Shown: positions 53,104 to 59,627 of the stretch, in pieces
Numbering within the stretch: position 1 is the stretch's first letter
Layout: the number at the start of each line of letters is the position of its first letter
The notes under the pieces: model-generated
What the model was told of the DNA's origin: nothing
The model's database searches: none
Seen by the model: only the letters and a program-made list of their open reading frames with translations
Source: Nostoc sp. CHAB 5834
GTDB lineage: Bacteria; Cyanobacteriota; Cyanobacteriia; Cyanobacteriales; Nostocaceae
Length of the DNA stretch: 59,627 nt
Direction: 5' to 3'
Assembly (NCBI GenBank): GCA_020829485.1
Contig: JAIVFU010000042.1
Span: forward strand, 1 to 59,627
Position numbers and translations under genes: made by a program

Positions 53104-53569
53104 AGAAATCTATATGTATCAGGCTTTTGTGAATTGGTATAAATCCGCCAACAAAGCCACCGCTAGCCGCCATTTGGATAGCGCTATAAGCCCAAATAAT
53201 CCTTATTGGTATCATTCTCTGTCATAGGGTTGACAGAGAGCGTGACAACGAGGGTAAAGTTCACCATTGATGTTGAGAGTCAATTGTTTTAATTATGACC
53301 ATCGTAAATAACACTACTTTTAGCAAACTTTTTCAAAGTAGTATCCCTGTGTATAGAAAATATATCCACCTTCCTTTTTCTTGCAAGCGGATAATCTGTA
53401 CACACAAGTTATAGACTCTCACGCAACATTCTAGGTTCTCATCTCAATGGCATTGTCAGCCAAAATAATGGCATTGCAACTCTAAAATACTTGTGTGTAA
53501 ACCGTAGCGCCTGCGGAGAGGGGATTAAGGGGTGAAGTTTTCCGGGTTTAACTAAGTAATAGACTTCTT

Positions 53570-53745
53570 GCAAAAGTCCCTAACACCCCTCCCCTTGGTA
53601 AGGCTACGATGTACACACAAGTTGAATTACCCCCCCTTAGTCCCCCCGATGCATTGGGGGGAAACTGGAAAATCTAGTTCCCTCCCCAATACATACGGGG
53701 AGGGTTAGGGTGGGGTTCTTTACTTTTAATTTATGCAAGAGGTCT
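53570..53745. mobile_element. Miniature inverted-repeat element, family F
   Basis: 176 bp with ends tagacttcttgcaaaagt and, inverted, tagacctcttgcataaatta. The interior again carries the 'ccctccccaatacatacggg' hairpin block. This kind of ending is frequent in Nostoc intergenic DNA. Confidence 0.65.
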
Positions 53746-53902
53746 AATCAAGCAAAGATGATATGAACCTCAAATTTCGAGTTTTGATCTCGGCATTCCG
53801 AGTCATAAGCCGAGGAACTGTTTTGGTCAATAGATTGAGTCAGCAGCCCAAATAAATGTATTTCTATGCTCCCCATGAGAAGAAGATTAAAGTAGTTCAC
53901 AT

Positions 53903-54433
53903 TTAAACATTCTCATCCAGGATTGTTCCTTCTATATTGGCTCCATCCAAATTTGCTCCGCTCAAATTTGTCTGGTTCAAATCTGCTTGAGTGAGATTTG
54001 CCTGGGATAAGTCAGCTACAGTTAAATCTGCACCACTCAAATCTGCTCCATCTAAATTCGCCGCAATCAAACTAGCTTCCTGCAAATCCGCTTCACTCAA
54101 GTTAGTGTCAATCAGTTTCGCAACCGTCAAATCAGCCTGACTCAAATTAGCTCCATCCATTGCTGCTCCATCCAAGATAGCTCCATCCAAGATAGCTCCG
54201 CTTAAGTTGCTACCACTGAGGTTAGCATTGCTCAAATCTGCTCCATTTAAGTCTGCTTCAATCAAACTGGCTTGGGCTAAATTAGCGTGACTCAGATTAG
54301 CTCCATCTAAAATTGCTCTATCTAAAATTATGCCACTGAGATTGGCTTCCCTTAAGTTTGCCTCGCTCAAGTTGACACCAGTAAAGTCTCTGACACCTGC
54401 GGCATAGTTTTTCAGGAGTTGATCTGCTTTCAT
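53903..54433 (-). CDS. Pentapeptide-repeat protein
   Basis: A 176-residue protein made almost wholly of A(D/N)LxX pentapeptides (about 30 tandem units, such as SEANLREANLSGIILDRAIL and GADLSNANLSGSNLSGAILD), which fold into a right-handed quadrilateral beta-helix. A 15-residue N-terminal cap (MKADQLLKNYAAGVRDF) precedes the helix. No signal peptide, so cytoplasmic or thylakoid-lumenal location cannot be decided. These proteins are abundant in cyanobacteria; functions range from DNA mimicry to unknown. ATG at 54433. Confidence 0.96.
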   Translation of the reverse strand: MKADQLLKNYAAGVRDFTGVNLSEANLREANLSGIILDRAILDGANLSHANLAQASLIEADLNGADLSNANLSGSNLSGAILDGAILDGAAMDGANLSQADLTVAKLIDTNLSEADLQEASLIAANLDGADLSGADLTVADLSQANLTQADLNQTNLSGANLDGANIEGTILDENV

Positions 54434-54712
54434 ATCTGTCGCTGTGTTAAGGAACGTTTAATTAAAGCTATCTGGCTTACTCAGACAGGCAGTAAATCCC
54501 CAGCACGCGCCACGGAGGATTGGTGTGGTGAATCAAACCGGAGTGAATATCGAATCACATTTTTCTAGATTAGCCATCCTCAACTACTGGCGCTACTACC
54601 TAGAGTTGTGATTTATTTTCATACTTAAGAGGGATGTTGAGAGATTTAAAAACTTAACCATTAGTGCAAAGCGATCGCTATACTCAATTGTGGTGTTCAT
54701 CTGGCAAAGGTT
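54434..54712. other. Divergent intergenic region
   Basis: Contains the promoters of the pentapeptide gene (leftward) and of the next gene (rightward). No repeat, RNA or operator recognised; one HIP1-like site at about 54672. Confidence 0.4.
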
Positions 54713-55603
54713 ATGGCAAAACCAATTCGTATTCTTTTGCAGACTACGATTCCTACGACTGAAGATGACTGGAGCATTTTTCGTTTCTCGATGTTACAAG
54801 ATTACTTAGCATCGATTAAAGACGAAGCAGGAAACTCCTTATTTGAAGTTACGGGACGCGATTACGAATCAGATGCAGTAAATGGCGACCCAGTTTTAAG
54901 TAGTCTCGACAAATCAGATTTTGATGAACTTTGGCTATTTGGATTAGAGGTAGATAAAGGTTTAAGCGAAAAAGACATCGCTGGAATTAATGCTTTTCGG
55001 CAACGCGGTGGCGGAATTTTGACAACACGCGATCATCAGGATATGGGTTGTTCGATGTGTGGTTTAATTGACATTGGTGATGTCCACTACTTCAACACCA
55101 AAAATCCCGATCCCGATGAATCTCGCTGGAGCCGAGATGACTCATACACAACTTATATCTCCTGGCCCAACTATCATTCTGGAGCTAACGGCGATTATCA
55201 AAAAATTACCATTGTTGAACCCATTCACGAACTATTAAAAAATCCCGATTCACCTTCGGGAAGTATCGAATTTTTCCCAACACATCCCCACGAAGGCGGT
55301 ATTGGCGTACCTTTAGGCAATGCCAATGCGCGGGTAATTGCTTTAGGTAAAAGTTTAATTACAGGTCGTAACTTCAATCTAGTTGTAGCGATCGAGCATC
55401 ATCAAGATGAACAGGGCAATATACTAGGACGAGCAGTAGCTAACTCCAGCTTTCATCATTTAGTAGATTACAACTGGGATATTAACAAAGGCTGTCCTAC
55501 TTTTGTAGATGAGCCACCAGGAGATGGTATGAAAAAGCAGCCACGCGCCTTAGAAGATATCAAAACCTATGTGCGTAACGTCGCTTTCTGGCTAGCAAAT
55601 TGA
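54713..55603 (+). CDS. Hypothetical protein with a glutamine-amidotransferase/ThuA-like fold
   Basis: A 296-residue cytoplasmic protein. The order of elements suggests a class I glutamine-amidotransferase-like alpha/beta fold: PIRILLQTTIPTTEDDWSIF, then DELWLFGLEVDKGLSEKDIA and INAFRQRGGGILTTRDHQDM at the position of the nucleophile elbow, followed by CSMCGLIDIGDVHYFN, and FFPTHPHEGGIGVP and NSSFHHLVDYNWDINKGCP with His residues. No classical Cys-His-Glu triad is assigned. Family function unknown; it may act on a small metabolite or sugar as ThuA-like proteins do. Stop at 55601-55603, then a palindromic repeat. Confidence 0.7.
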   Translation: MAKPIRILLQTTIPTTEDDWSIFRFSMLQDYLASIKDEAGNSLFEVTGRDYESDAVNGDPVLSSLDKSDFDELWLFGLEVDKGLSEKDIAGINAFRQRGGGILTTRDHQDMGCSMCGLIDIGDVHYFNTKNPDPDESRWSRDDSYTTYISWPNYHSGANGDYQKITIVEPIHELLKNPDSPSGSIEFFPTHPHEGGIGVPLGNANARVIALGKSLITGRNFNLVVAIEHHQDEQGNILGRAVANSSFHHLVDYNWDINKGCPTFVDEPPGDGMKKQPRALEDIKTYVRNVAFWLAN

Positions 55604-55632
55604 TTTCAATTCAAGTATTCCCCATCAGTTTT

Positions 55633-55693
55633 GATGGTTTGTAGTAAGCACTTTAGTGCTTAAAAAATAAGGATTAAAGTCCTTACTACAAAG
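55633..55693. repeat. Palindromic 'tttgtagtaag' repeat
   Basis: Arms tttgtagtaagcacttta and, inverted, tttgtagtaaggacttta enclose a central AT-rich stretch. Same family as the urtA-urtB unit at 12564-12618. It may function as a terminator between the convergent genes here. Confidence 0.75.
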
Positions 55694-55730
55694 TTGTCCA
55701 ATACAGACTTGACGCTACAACCGTTGGGGT

Positions 55731-57125
55731 TTACGTTTCTCCACCAACCACTACATCTCGAATTCGGAGACTAGGGCCACCACAACCCACCGATAAACCG
55801 TTTTGCCCTCCTTTACCGCAACCGCCGGATTCATCCCAGTAAAAATCATCACCAATTGCCTCAATATCCGCTAAAGTTTGGAATACATTACCCGAAAGCG
55901 TTACATCCCTTACTGGTTCAGCAATCTCGCCATTCCGAATCATCCAAGCTTCCCCAGCACTGAAGGTGAACATTTCCCCATTTGTCATCCCACCTAACCA
56001 ATTGCGGGCATAAACTCCTTCTTTGATATCGGTGAATAAGTCTTTGACTGGTGTTTTACCCCGTTCAATCCAGGTATTTGTCATCCGCACAATGGGAGTA
56101 AAGTGATAGTTGAGACAACGAGCGTTCCCGGTAGGCGCTTCCTCCAATTTGCCAGCAGTTTCACGAGAATGTAAACGTCCAACTAAAACTCCATCTTTAA
56201 TTAGTTGAGTAGTAGTAGCAGGCGTGCCTTCATCATCGTAAAAATAGCTACCGCGATGTCCCTCTGGGGCAGCACCATCAAAAATTTGCAGTTCTTCTGG
56301 GCCAAACCGCCGTCCAATAGTCATGACTTCCAACAGATCGGGGTTTTCGTAAGCCATATCGGCCTCAGAAAGATGTCCAAAAGCTTCGTGGACAAACAAA
56401 CCCGTCAGAATTGGGTCAATGACTACGGTGTAAGTATTGCCTTTCACCGATGGCAGAGATAAGGCTGCGATCGCTCTTTGAGCGGCACTTTTTACCTGTT
56501 CATCTAAACCAGTTAAATCTTCGTAAGCTTTGCGAGAGCCAGTAGTTTCCCGTCCAGTTTGTACGGTTTCGCCATTTCTGGCGGTAGCCGCAAAGCGCAT
56601 TTCCATGTCCACCCAAGATTGCTCGATCAAAGTGCCTTCTGAGGTCGCTATGATCACTTTTTGGGCGCTGTCACCGTAACGCACCGAAGTAGTGGTAATC
56701 CGGTGATCAACGCTTTTGAGCAATTCAGTATAGCGATCGCACAATTGTTTTTTCTTCGAGAGTGGGATTTTTCGGGGATCTGTGCCTTTTAGGGGTAAAA
56801 TGCATACTGCTTGCATCGGGTCAATGGGTGCAAGTAAAGTTTCTTCATCACCAACCATCCGCGCAGCAGCGATCGCTTCTTCTATGCGATCTTTGATTGT
56901 CGCCAGTTGGTTAAAGCAGCTCAAACCCCATCCACCTTTATAACAAGCGCGAATATGTCCACCAATGGAGATGCCAACGCTTAGGGTTTCTACCTTGTCG
57001 CCACGCAACAAGATATCAGTCCCTTCTGCTTCTTCAAGGCGAATCATCAGATAATCTACACGATCACAGTAGCGGGCGATGAGGTCAGAAAGTAAATTTT
57101 GTGCGTCAGCAAGTGTAGTAGGCAT
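55731..57125 (-). CDS. tldD: TldD-type metalloprotease
   Basis: TldD pairs with TldE/PmbA in a zinc protease that trims unfolded or ribosomally made peptides. I start at ATG 57125 (MPTTLADAQNLLSDLIARYC), not the in-frame TTG at 57131. Visible motifs: the N-terminal domain ADAQNLLSDLIARYCDRVDY, the zinc motif HExxxH in VHEAFGHLSEADMAYENP, TGRETTGSRKAYEDLTG, and the C-terminal FTFSAGEAWMIRNGEIAEPV with GGCGKGGQNGLSVGCGGPSL. Length 464 residues is normal. No tldE/pmbA gene is adjacent, so the partner must be elsewhere. Confidence 0.96.
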   Translation of the reverse strand: MPTTLADAQNLLSDLIARYCDRVDYLMIRLEEAEGTDILLRGDKVETLSVGISIGGHIRACYKGGWGLSCFNQLATIKDRIEEAIAAARMVGDEETLLAPIDPMQAVCILPLKGTDPRKIPLSKKKQLCDRYTELLKSVDHRITTTSVRYGDSAQKVIIATSEGTLIEQSWVDMEMRFAATARNGETVQTGRETTGSRKAYEDLTGLDEQVKSAAQRAIAALSLPSVKGNTYTVVIDPILTGLFVHEAFGHLSEADMAYENPDLLEVMTIGRRFGPEELQIFDGAAPEGHRGSYFYDDEGTPATTTQLIKDGVLVGRLHSRETAGKLEEAPTGNARCLNYHFTPIVRMTNTWIERGKTPVKDLFTDIKEGVYARNWLGGMTNGEMFTFSAGEAWMIRNGEIAEPVRDVTLSGNVFQTLADIEAIGDDFYWDESGGCGKGGQNGLSVGCGGPSLRIRDVVVGGET

Positions 57126-57435
57126 TTCCAATTAGTAACAATGACTAACTGCATTTATTTTGCAATTAATTGGGGAATATCTGCTACTCAATGTCGGAAT
57201 TGCCTCTGAATTCATGACTTAGATCATGTTTGAAAAGTCCGCAGGCGATCGCTGGCTCTTAGTACTTCCTTTTTTACGGTGGGTAAGAACTGAATGATGT
57301 GCTAAGGTAATTAAGTGAGAATAAAATTCGGTTACAGCGTTTGTTTTTAGTATTGACAGGCTTTTCCCTTTTGGTCTTAACAAGCTTGTCTCCGAAATCT
57401 AAATCTCTACACACCTATGATTTTGGAGATAACGC
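57126..57435. promoter_or_regulatory. Upstream region and long leader of the RNA-binding protein gene
   Basis: About 310 bp without a gene. Cyanobacterial Rbp genes are cold-induced and usually have long 5' untranslated leaders; the AT-rich 57300-57435 segment with a purine run ggagataacg just before the ATG fits this, but no cold-shock box was assigned. Confidence 0.4.
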
Positions 57436-57765
57436 ATGTCAATTTATGTAGGTAATCTATCCTACGAGGTCACACAAGAAGACCTCACATCTGTTTTTGC
57501 CGAACATGGTTCTGTAAAACGGGTTCAATTGCCTACCGACCGCGAAACAGGACGTCCACGCGGCTTTGCTTTCGTAGAGATGGGTACAGAAGCCGAAGAA
57601 ACAGCTGCCATTGAAGCTCTTGATGGTGCTGAGTGGATGGGACGCGACCTGAAAGTAAATAAGGCTAAACCCAAGGAAGATAGAGGCGGTTCCTTTGGTG
57701 GTGGTGGTGAACGTCGTGGCGGTGGTGGTGGTGGATACTCTCGAGGAGGAGGAGGACGCTACTAA
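57436..57765 (+). CDS. RRM-type RNA-binding protein (cyanobacterial Rbp)
   Basis: A 109-residue protein with one RNA-recognition motif (RNP2 in [23 protein letters not shown]1 as [12 protein letters not shown]) and a Gly/Arg-rich tail ([20 protein letters not shown]). Members bind RNA through stacked aromatic residues in RNP1/RNP2, help mRNA stability and localisation near the thylakoid, and are induced at low temperature. The Gly-rich tail class is the cold-inducible one. A terminator lies between it and rpsU, a gene pairing seen in many cyanobacteria. Confidence 0.95.
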   Translation: MSIYVGNLSYEVTQEDLTSVFAEHGSVKRVQLPTDRETGRPRGFAFVEMGTEAEETAAIEALDGAEWMGRDLKVNKAKPKEDRGGSFGGGGERRGGGGGGYSRGGGGRY

Positions 57766-57800
57766 ACTTTAAAATCAAAAATTAAGTTTTAACGTCTTAA

Positions 57801-57826
57801 GGGCAGAATCATTATCTGCCCTTTTT
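57801..57826 (+). terminator. Intrinsic terminator between rbp and rpsU
   Basis: Stem gggcaga (57801-57807) and tctgccc (57815-57821), 7-nt loop, followed by ttttt. A textbook rho-independent terminator; in cyanobacteria the downstream rpsU may be reached by partial read-through. Confidence 0.88.
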
Positions 57827-57885
57827 GCGCTCCGGTCTACTGGATGGCTTAAAATTGCCCAGTACCAATTAACTAGGAGATGAAA

Positions 57886-58077
57886 ATGACCCAAGTATTT
57901 GTGGGCGAAAATGAAGGAATTGAGTCAGCCTTACGTCGATTTAAGAGGGAAGTTTCCAAAGCAGGTATTTTTCCAGACATGAGAAAGCATCGTCACTTTG
58001 AAACGCCTTTGGAAAAACACAAGCGCAAAGAAGTTGCAAGGCACAAACAATGTAAGAGAAATTTCCGTCGCAATTGA
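57886..58077 (+). CDS. rpsU: 30S ribosomal protein S21
   Basis: S21 joins the small subunit near the anti-Shine-Dalgarno region of 16S rRNA. I start at ATG 57886 ([20 protein letters not shown]), 7 nt after aggag (57873-57877); an ATG at 57880 is too close to that site. Basic composition and [18 protein letters not shown] at the end are typical. 63 residues, the family length. Pairing with an Rbp gene fits cold-regulated translation. Confidence 0.96.
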   Translation: MTQVFVGENEGIESALRRFKREVSKAGIFPDMRKHRHFETPLEKHKRKEVARHKQCKRNFRRN

Positions 58078-58380
58078 AAACAAGCTATGCCTACAGCAAG
58101 CTACACTAACGCACTCTCTCATTAGATTCTTAGCTGTCAAAGAGGCGATCACTGTACTCCTGAATGTAAATCTAAAGGGTAGGTTTTGGTAAAGCCATTA
58201 CACATCTCCGAAAACTATCAAAGCCTGTTTGTGACTAGCTTCTAAGCTTTAAATATAAGCCTCGCAGATTAGCTAATCTATACGGTTAAATAAGACTTTG
58301 AGATAGTAGTCTACAAGACTTTTGAAGGTTCTGTCTTGGAAAGTTTAGCCAGGACTTTGACCGGGTAATACTCGACTTGT

Positions 58381-58406
58381 TACCCTTCTCCTGACGGAGA
58401 AGGGTA
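58381..58406. terminator. Strong hairpin
   Basis: Stem tacccttctcc (58381-58391) and ggagaagggta (58396-58406), 4-nt loop, without a T-run on either side. It resembles the common dispersed hairpins here (ctccttgcaggag kind), so it may be a repeat and not a true terminator. Confidence 0.45.
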
Positions 58407-58454
58407 GGAACTAGTATGGAAAAGCCCAGTTGGTAGGACTGCTGAGATGGAGAT

Positions 58455-58694
58455 TGGGCATACATCCACTCCCAACAGCGATCCCTAGCAGCCTATTGAG
58501 TAGCTTCTCGATCTGGAGGGTTTGGGCAGGAATGCTTTTGCCCCTACCTTCAAACTCCGCTGGTGATTTTCCTCGAATACGCTGGTACTAAAAACGATGA
58601 TAACAGAAAGGTTTGCGGATGCTTGTAGGTGAACTATTAGTTCAAAACCATCCATATTCGGCATGGCTAAATGAGCAGAATCACATCTGGGTTG
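58455..58694 (-). pseudogene. Response-regulator receiver domain, frameshifted remnant
   Basis: Minus-strand reading gives NPDVILLI, then after a frame change MPNMDGFELIVHLQASANLS, VIIVFSTSVFEENHQRSLKV and GAKAFLPKP; after a second change QIEKLLNRLL. This is the phospho-acceptor region, the MPxMDGFEL signature, the conserved Ser/Thr strand and the KP motif of a receiver, matching receivers in Nostoc hybrid kinases. The N-terminal acidic pocket and the rest of the protein are missing. Confidence 0.75.
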
Positions 58695-58815
58695 TGTGTT
58701 TAGTTGCTACCTATAGCGCGTGTTTACAGGAAAATCACTGATAACTGTGAAACACTATCCTTTACTCACGAATTGGGAAGTGCCCATCATGATTTTGTTT
58801 TTTGTTCAGTATGAT

Positions 58816-58983
58816 TTAGTAGGTTTGGGACACTTTTTCCTCTTGAGTAGAAAGAGAGCGAATTAACTCCTGAATCACATCGGTTGCTGGTCTTCCCGTC
58901 ATTGAACAGTATTGTTCAAGCTTCTGTGCCTCACTTGATGTGAGATTGATTGTAAGTCGTTTAGCAGCCCATTTTTTATTCAT
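58816..58983 (-). CDS. Ribbon-helix-helix (CopG-like) small DNA-binding protein
   Basis: A 55-residue protein starting at ATG 58983 (MNKKWAAKRLTINLTSSEAQ); an upstream ATG at 58998 would add five residues. The basic first strand KRLTINLT followed by helices EAQKLEQYCSMTGRPATDVI and IQELIRSL is the RHH DNA-binding fold. Such proteins act as repressors or antitoxins. No toxin gene is next to it, so its target is unknown. Confidence 0.82.
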   Translation of the reverse strand: MNKKWAAKRLTINLTSSEAQKLEQYCSMTGRPATDVIQELIRSLSTQEEKVSQTY

Positions 58984-59449
58984 GTAGTAGATAGACAAGC
59001 TATATTTTTAAAGTACTTCTCTAATATCAATCTTTTAAGCTGCTACTACAAGGGTATAACTAATGACATTTAATTTAAGTAATCATGAAGCAGGATATTA
59101 TCTTTTTCTAAGCAATAGTGAAGAGGTAGGGTATATTCTCAAGTATGAAGTTTACCTACTTTTAGGGCAATAATTATAAATAGAATGTAAAAGGAATATT
59201 AAAGTAAAACGCTATTTATAAAGTAAATCTAAAGGGAAAATCAGAATATATATCCTACGTCCTAACTGAGATGGCGACTGCTATACTAGCGCAAGTGGAA
59301 AAAAAGAGTTATTTATGATCATGCTTTGCATGACCAAGTTCGCAAAAAACTAGGTACAACTCAAGCCACTGTGTTCCTGTAGCGTGCCGTAGGCAATCGC
59401 CGCAGATAGCCTTCATAAAAACGACAATTTTATCTTAAAATAAAGCAAA
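58984..59449. other. Intergenic region between the RHH gene and the rRNA operon end
   Basis: No gene recognised. A short repeat 'tagcgtgccgtaggcaatcg' lies near 59382, of the dispersed palindromic type. Otherwise AT-rich and featureless. Confidence 0.45.
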
Positions 59450-59489
59450 AACAAAACCCTTCTCAAAGTTATTCGAGAAGGGTTTTGTT
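59450..59489 (-). terminator. rRNA operon terminator
   Basis: Perfect 15-bp inverted repeat aacaaaacccttctc (59450-59464) and gagaagggttttgtt (59475-59489), 10-nt loop, just downstream of 5S rRNA on the minus strand and followed there by a T-rich run. Strong intrinsic terminator for the rrn operon. Confidence 0.9.
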
Positions 59490-59499
59490 TAAATTATAA

Positions 59500-59616
59500 A
59501 CCTGGCATCGAGCTATTTTTGCGTAGGGCTACCCCTAAACTATCGTGGCCGCAGCAGCGTTTCACCTCTGAGTTCGGGAAGGGTTCAGTGTGGTTCCACC
59601 GCGCAATAGACACCAG
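59500..59616 (-). rRNA. rrf: 5S ribosomal RNA
   Basis: Reading leftward from about 59616, the sequence begins tcctggtgtctattgcgcgg, contains the universal core cccgaactcagaggtgaaac and ends atagctcgatgccaggttta. The first and last bases (cctgg/ccagg) pair to form helix I. About 117 nt. It must be the 3' gene of an rrn operon whose 23S gene lies beyond the right edge. Confidence 0.95.
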
Positions 59617-59627
59617 GAAAAGTCTGG

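Larger units (their letters stand above)
52820..53902. other. 1.1-kb gene-free stretch filled with repeats
   Basis: Holds two composite elements (52861-53103 and 53570-53745), three copies of a 'tacacacaagtt' type motif (about 53398, 53488 inverted, 53614), and hairpins of the 'ctcggcattccgag' kind near 53790-53815. No coding sequence that I can defend. Confidence 0.6.
58078..58815. other. Intergenic region with a hairpin and a receiver pseudogene
   Basis: Contains a strong hairpin at 58381-58406 and the minus-strand response-regulator remnant 58455-58694. 58078-58380 shows no feature beyond ordinary AT-rich DNA. Confidence 0.55.

Noticed and set aside
53260..53350. Short minus-strand frame starting MVNFTLVVTLSV in the repeat-rich 53-kb gap
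   Set aside because: About 27 codons, no family resemblance and a context of repeats only.

Overview
The window comes from a filamentous, heterocyst-type cyanobacterium close to Nostoc/Anabaena. It begins inside psbA (photosystem II D1), carries many copies of the HIP1 octamer GCGATCGC, and contains cyanobacteria-specific families (Npun_F5749-type flavoprotein, HemJ, Rbp-rpsU pair). Its intergenic DNA is full of heptamer repeats (GGGGAGT, TCATTTG, CCAAAAT types) and small terminal-inverted-repeat elements. It ends in a 5S rRNA gene on the minus strand with its terminator. The species cannot be fixed from the sequence alone.

Layout. 0-10.5 kb: psbA 5' end, a decayed hrcA tail, a membrane protein, hrcA, a rhodanese, a DUF3352 protein, a divergent indoleamine-dioxygenase-superfamily protein, a secreted protein, cysE, a PPOX flavoprotein, a 2-oxoglutarate/Fe(II) dioxygenase and a ruined FAD oxidoreductase. 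11-22 kb: the urea ABC transporter urtABCD...E. urtE is separated from urtD by about 5.4 kb of accessory DNA: hemJ, a second copy of the urtD tail, hicBA, a Uma2 nuclease, a PIN protein, a decaying VapBC pair and an intact antitoxin/PIN pair. 22-28.7 kb: a membrane protein, alaS, nested miniature elements, a diguanylate cyclase and an AAA-less FtsH-like peptidase.

28.9-38.6 kb is a chemosensory locus. cheA-cheW-mcp-cheB-cheR run leftward; a CheY-like regulator, a CheC-like phosphatase and a hybrid histidine kinase run rightward from a shared 540-bp intergenic region. The receptor has no membrane segment and is built from HAMP-like repeats plus a signalling domain, so the array is probably cytoplasmic. 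Having CheB, CheR and CheC together implies methylation-based adaptation plus a phosphatase. 38.7-46.2 kb: gene debris, a toxin-antitoxin pair, purU, and an ABC-2/GldG-type operon (ATPase, permease, GldG-like, DUF4340) interrupted by a small four-helix-bundle gene between inverted heptamer repeats. 46.2-59.6 kb: a PLP enzyme, a truncated DUF1524 nuclease, a coiled-coil/TPR protein, SLH debris, a pentapeptide protein, tldD, an RRM protein with rpsU, a response-regulator pseudogene, a ribbon-helix-helix protein and the end of an rRNA operon.

The most unusual pattern is architectural. Three times (hrcA, urtD, purU) an intact gene is followed, past its 3' end, by 1.0-1.3 kb holding one or two unrelated genes and then by a truncated same-orientation copy of part of that gene. 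This is what single-crossover or homology-anchored insertion of small foreign DNA would leave. A second theme is 21-bp tandem arrays at three unrelated intergenic sites, each readable as heptapeptide repeats. A third is repeat DNA spliced in frame into proteins (CheW, HrcA, the DUF3352 protein).
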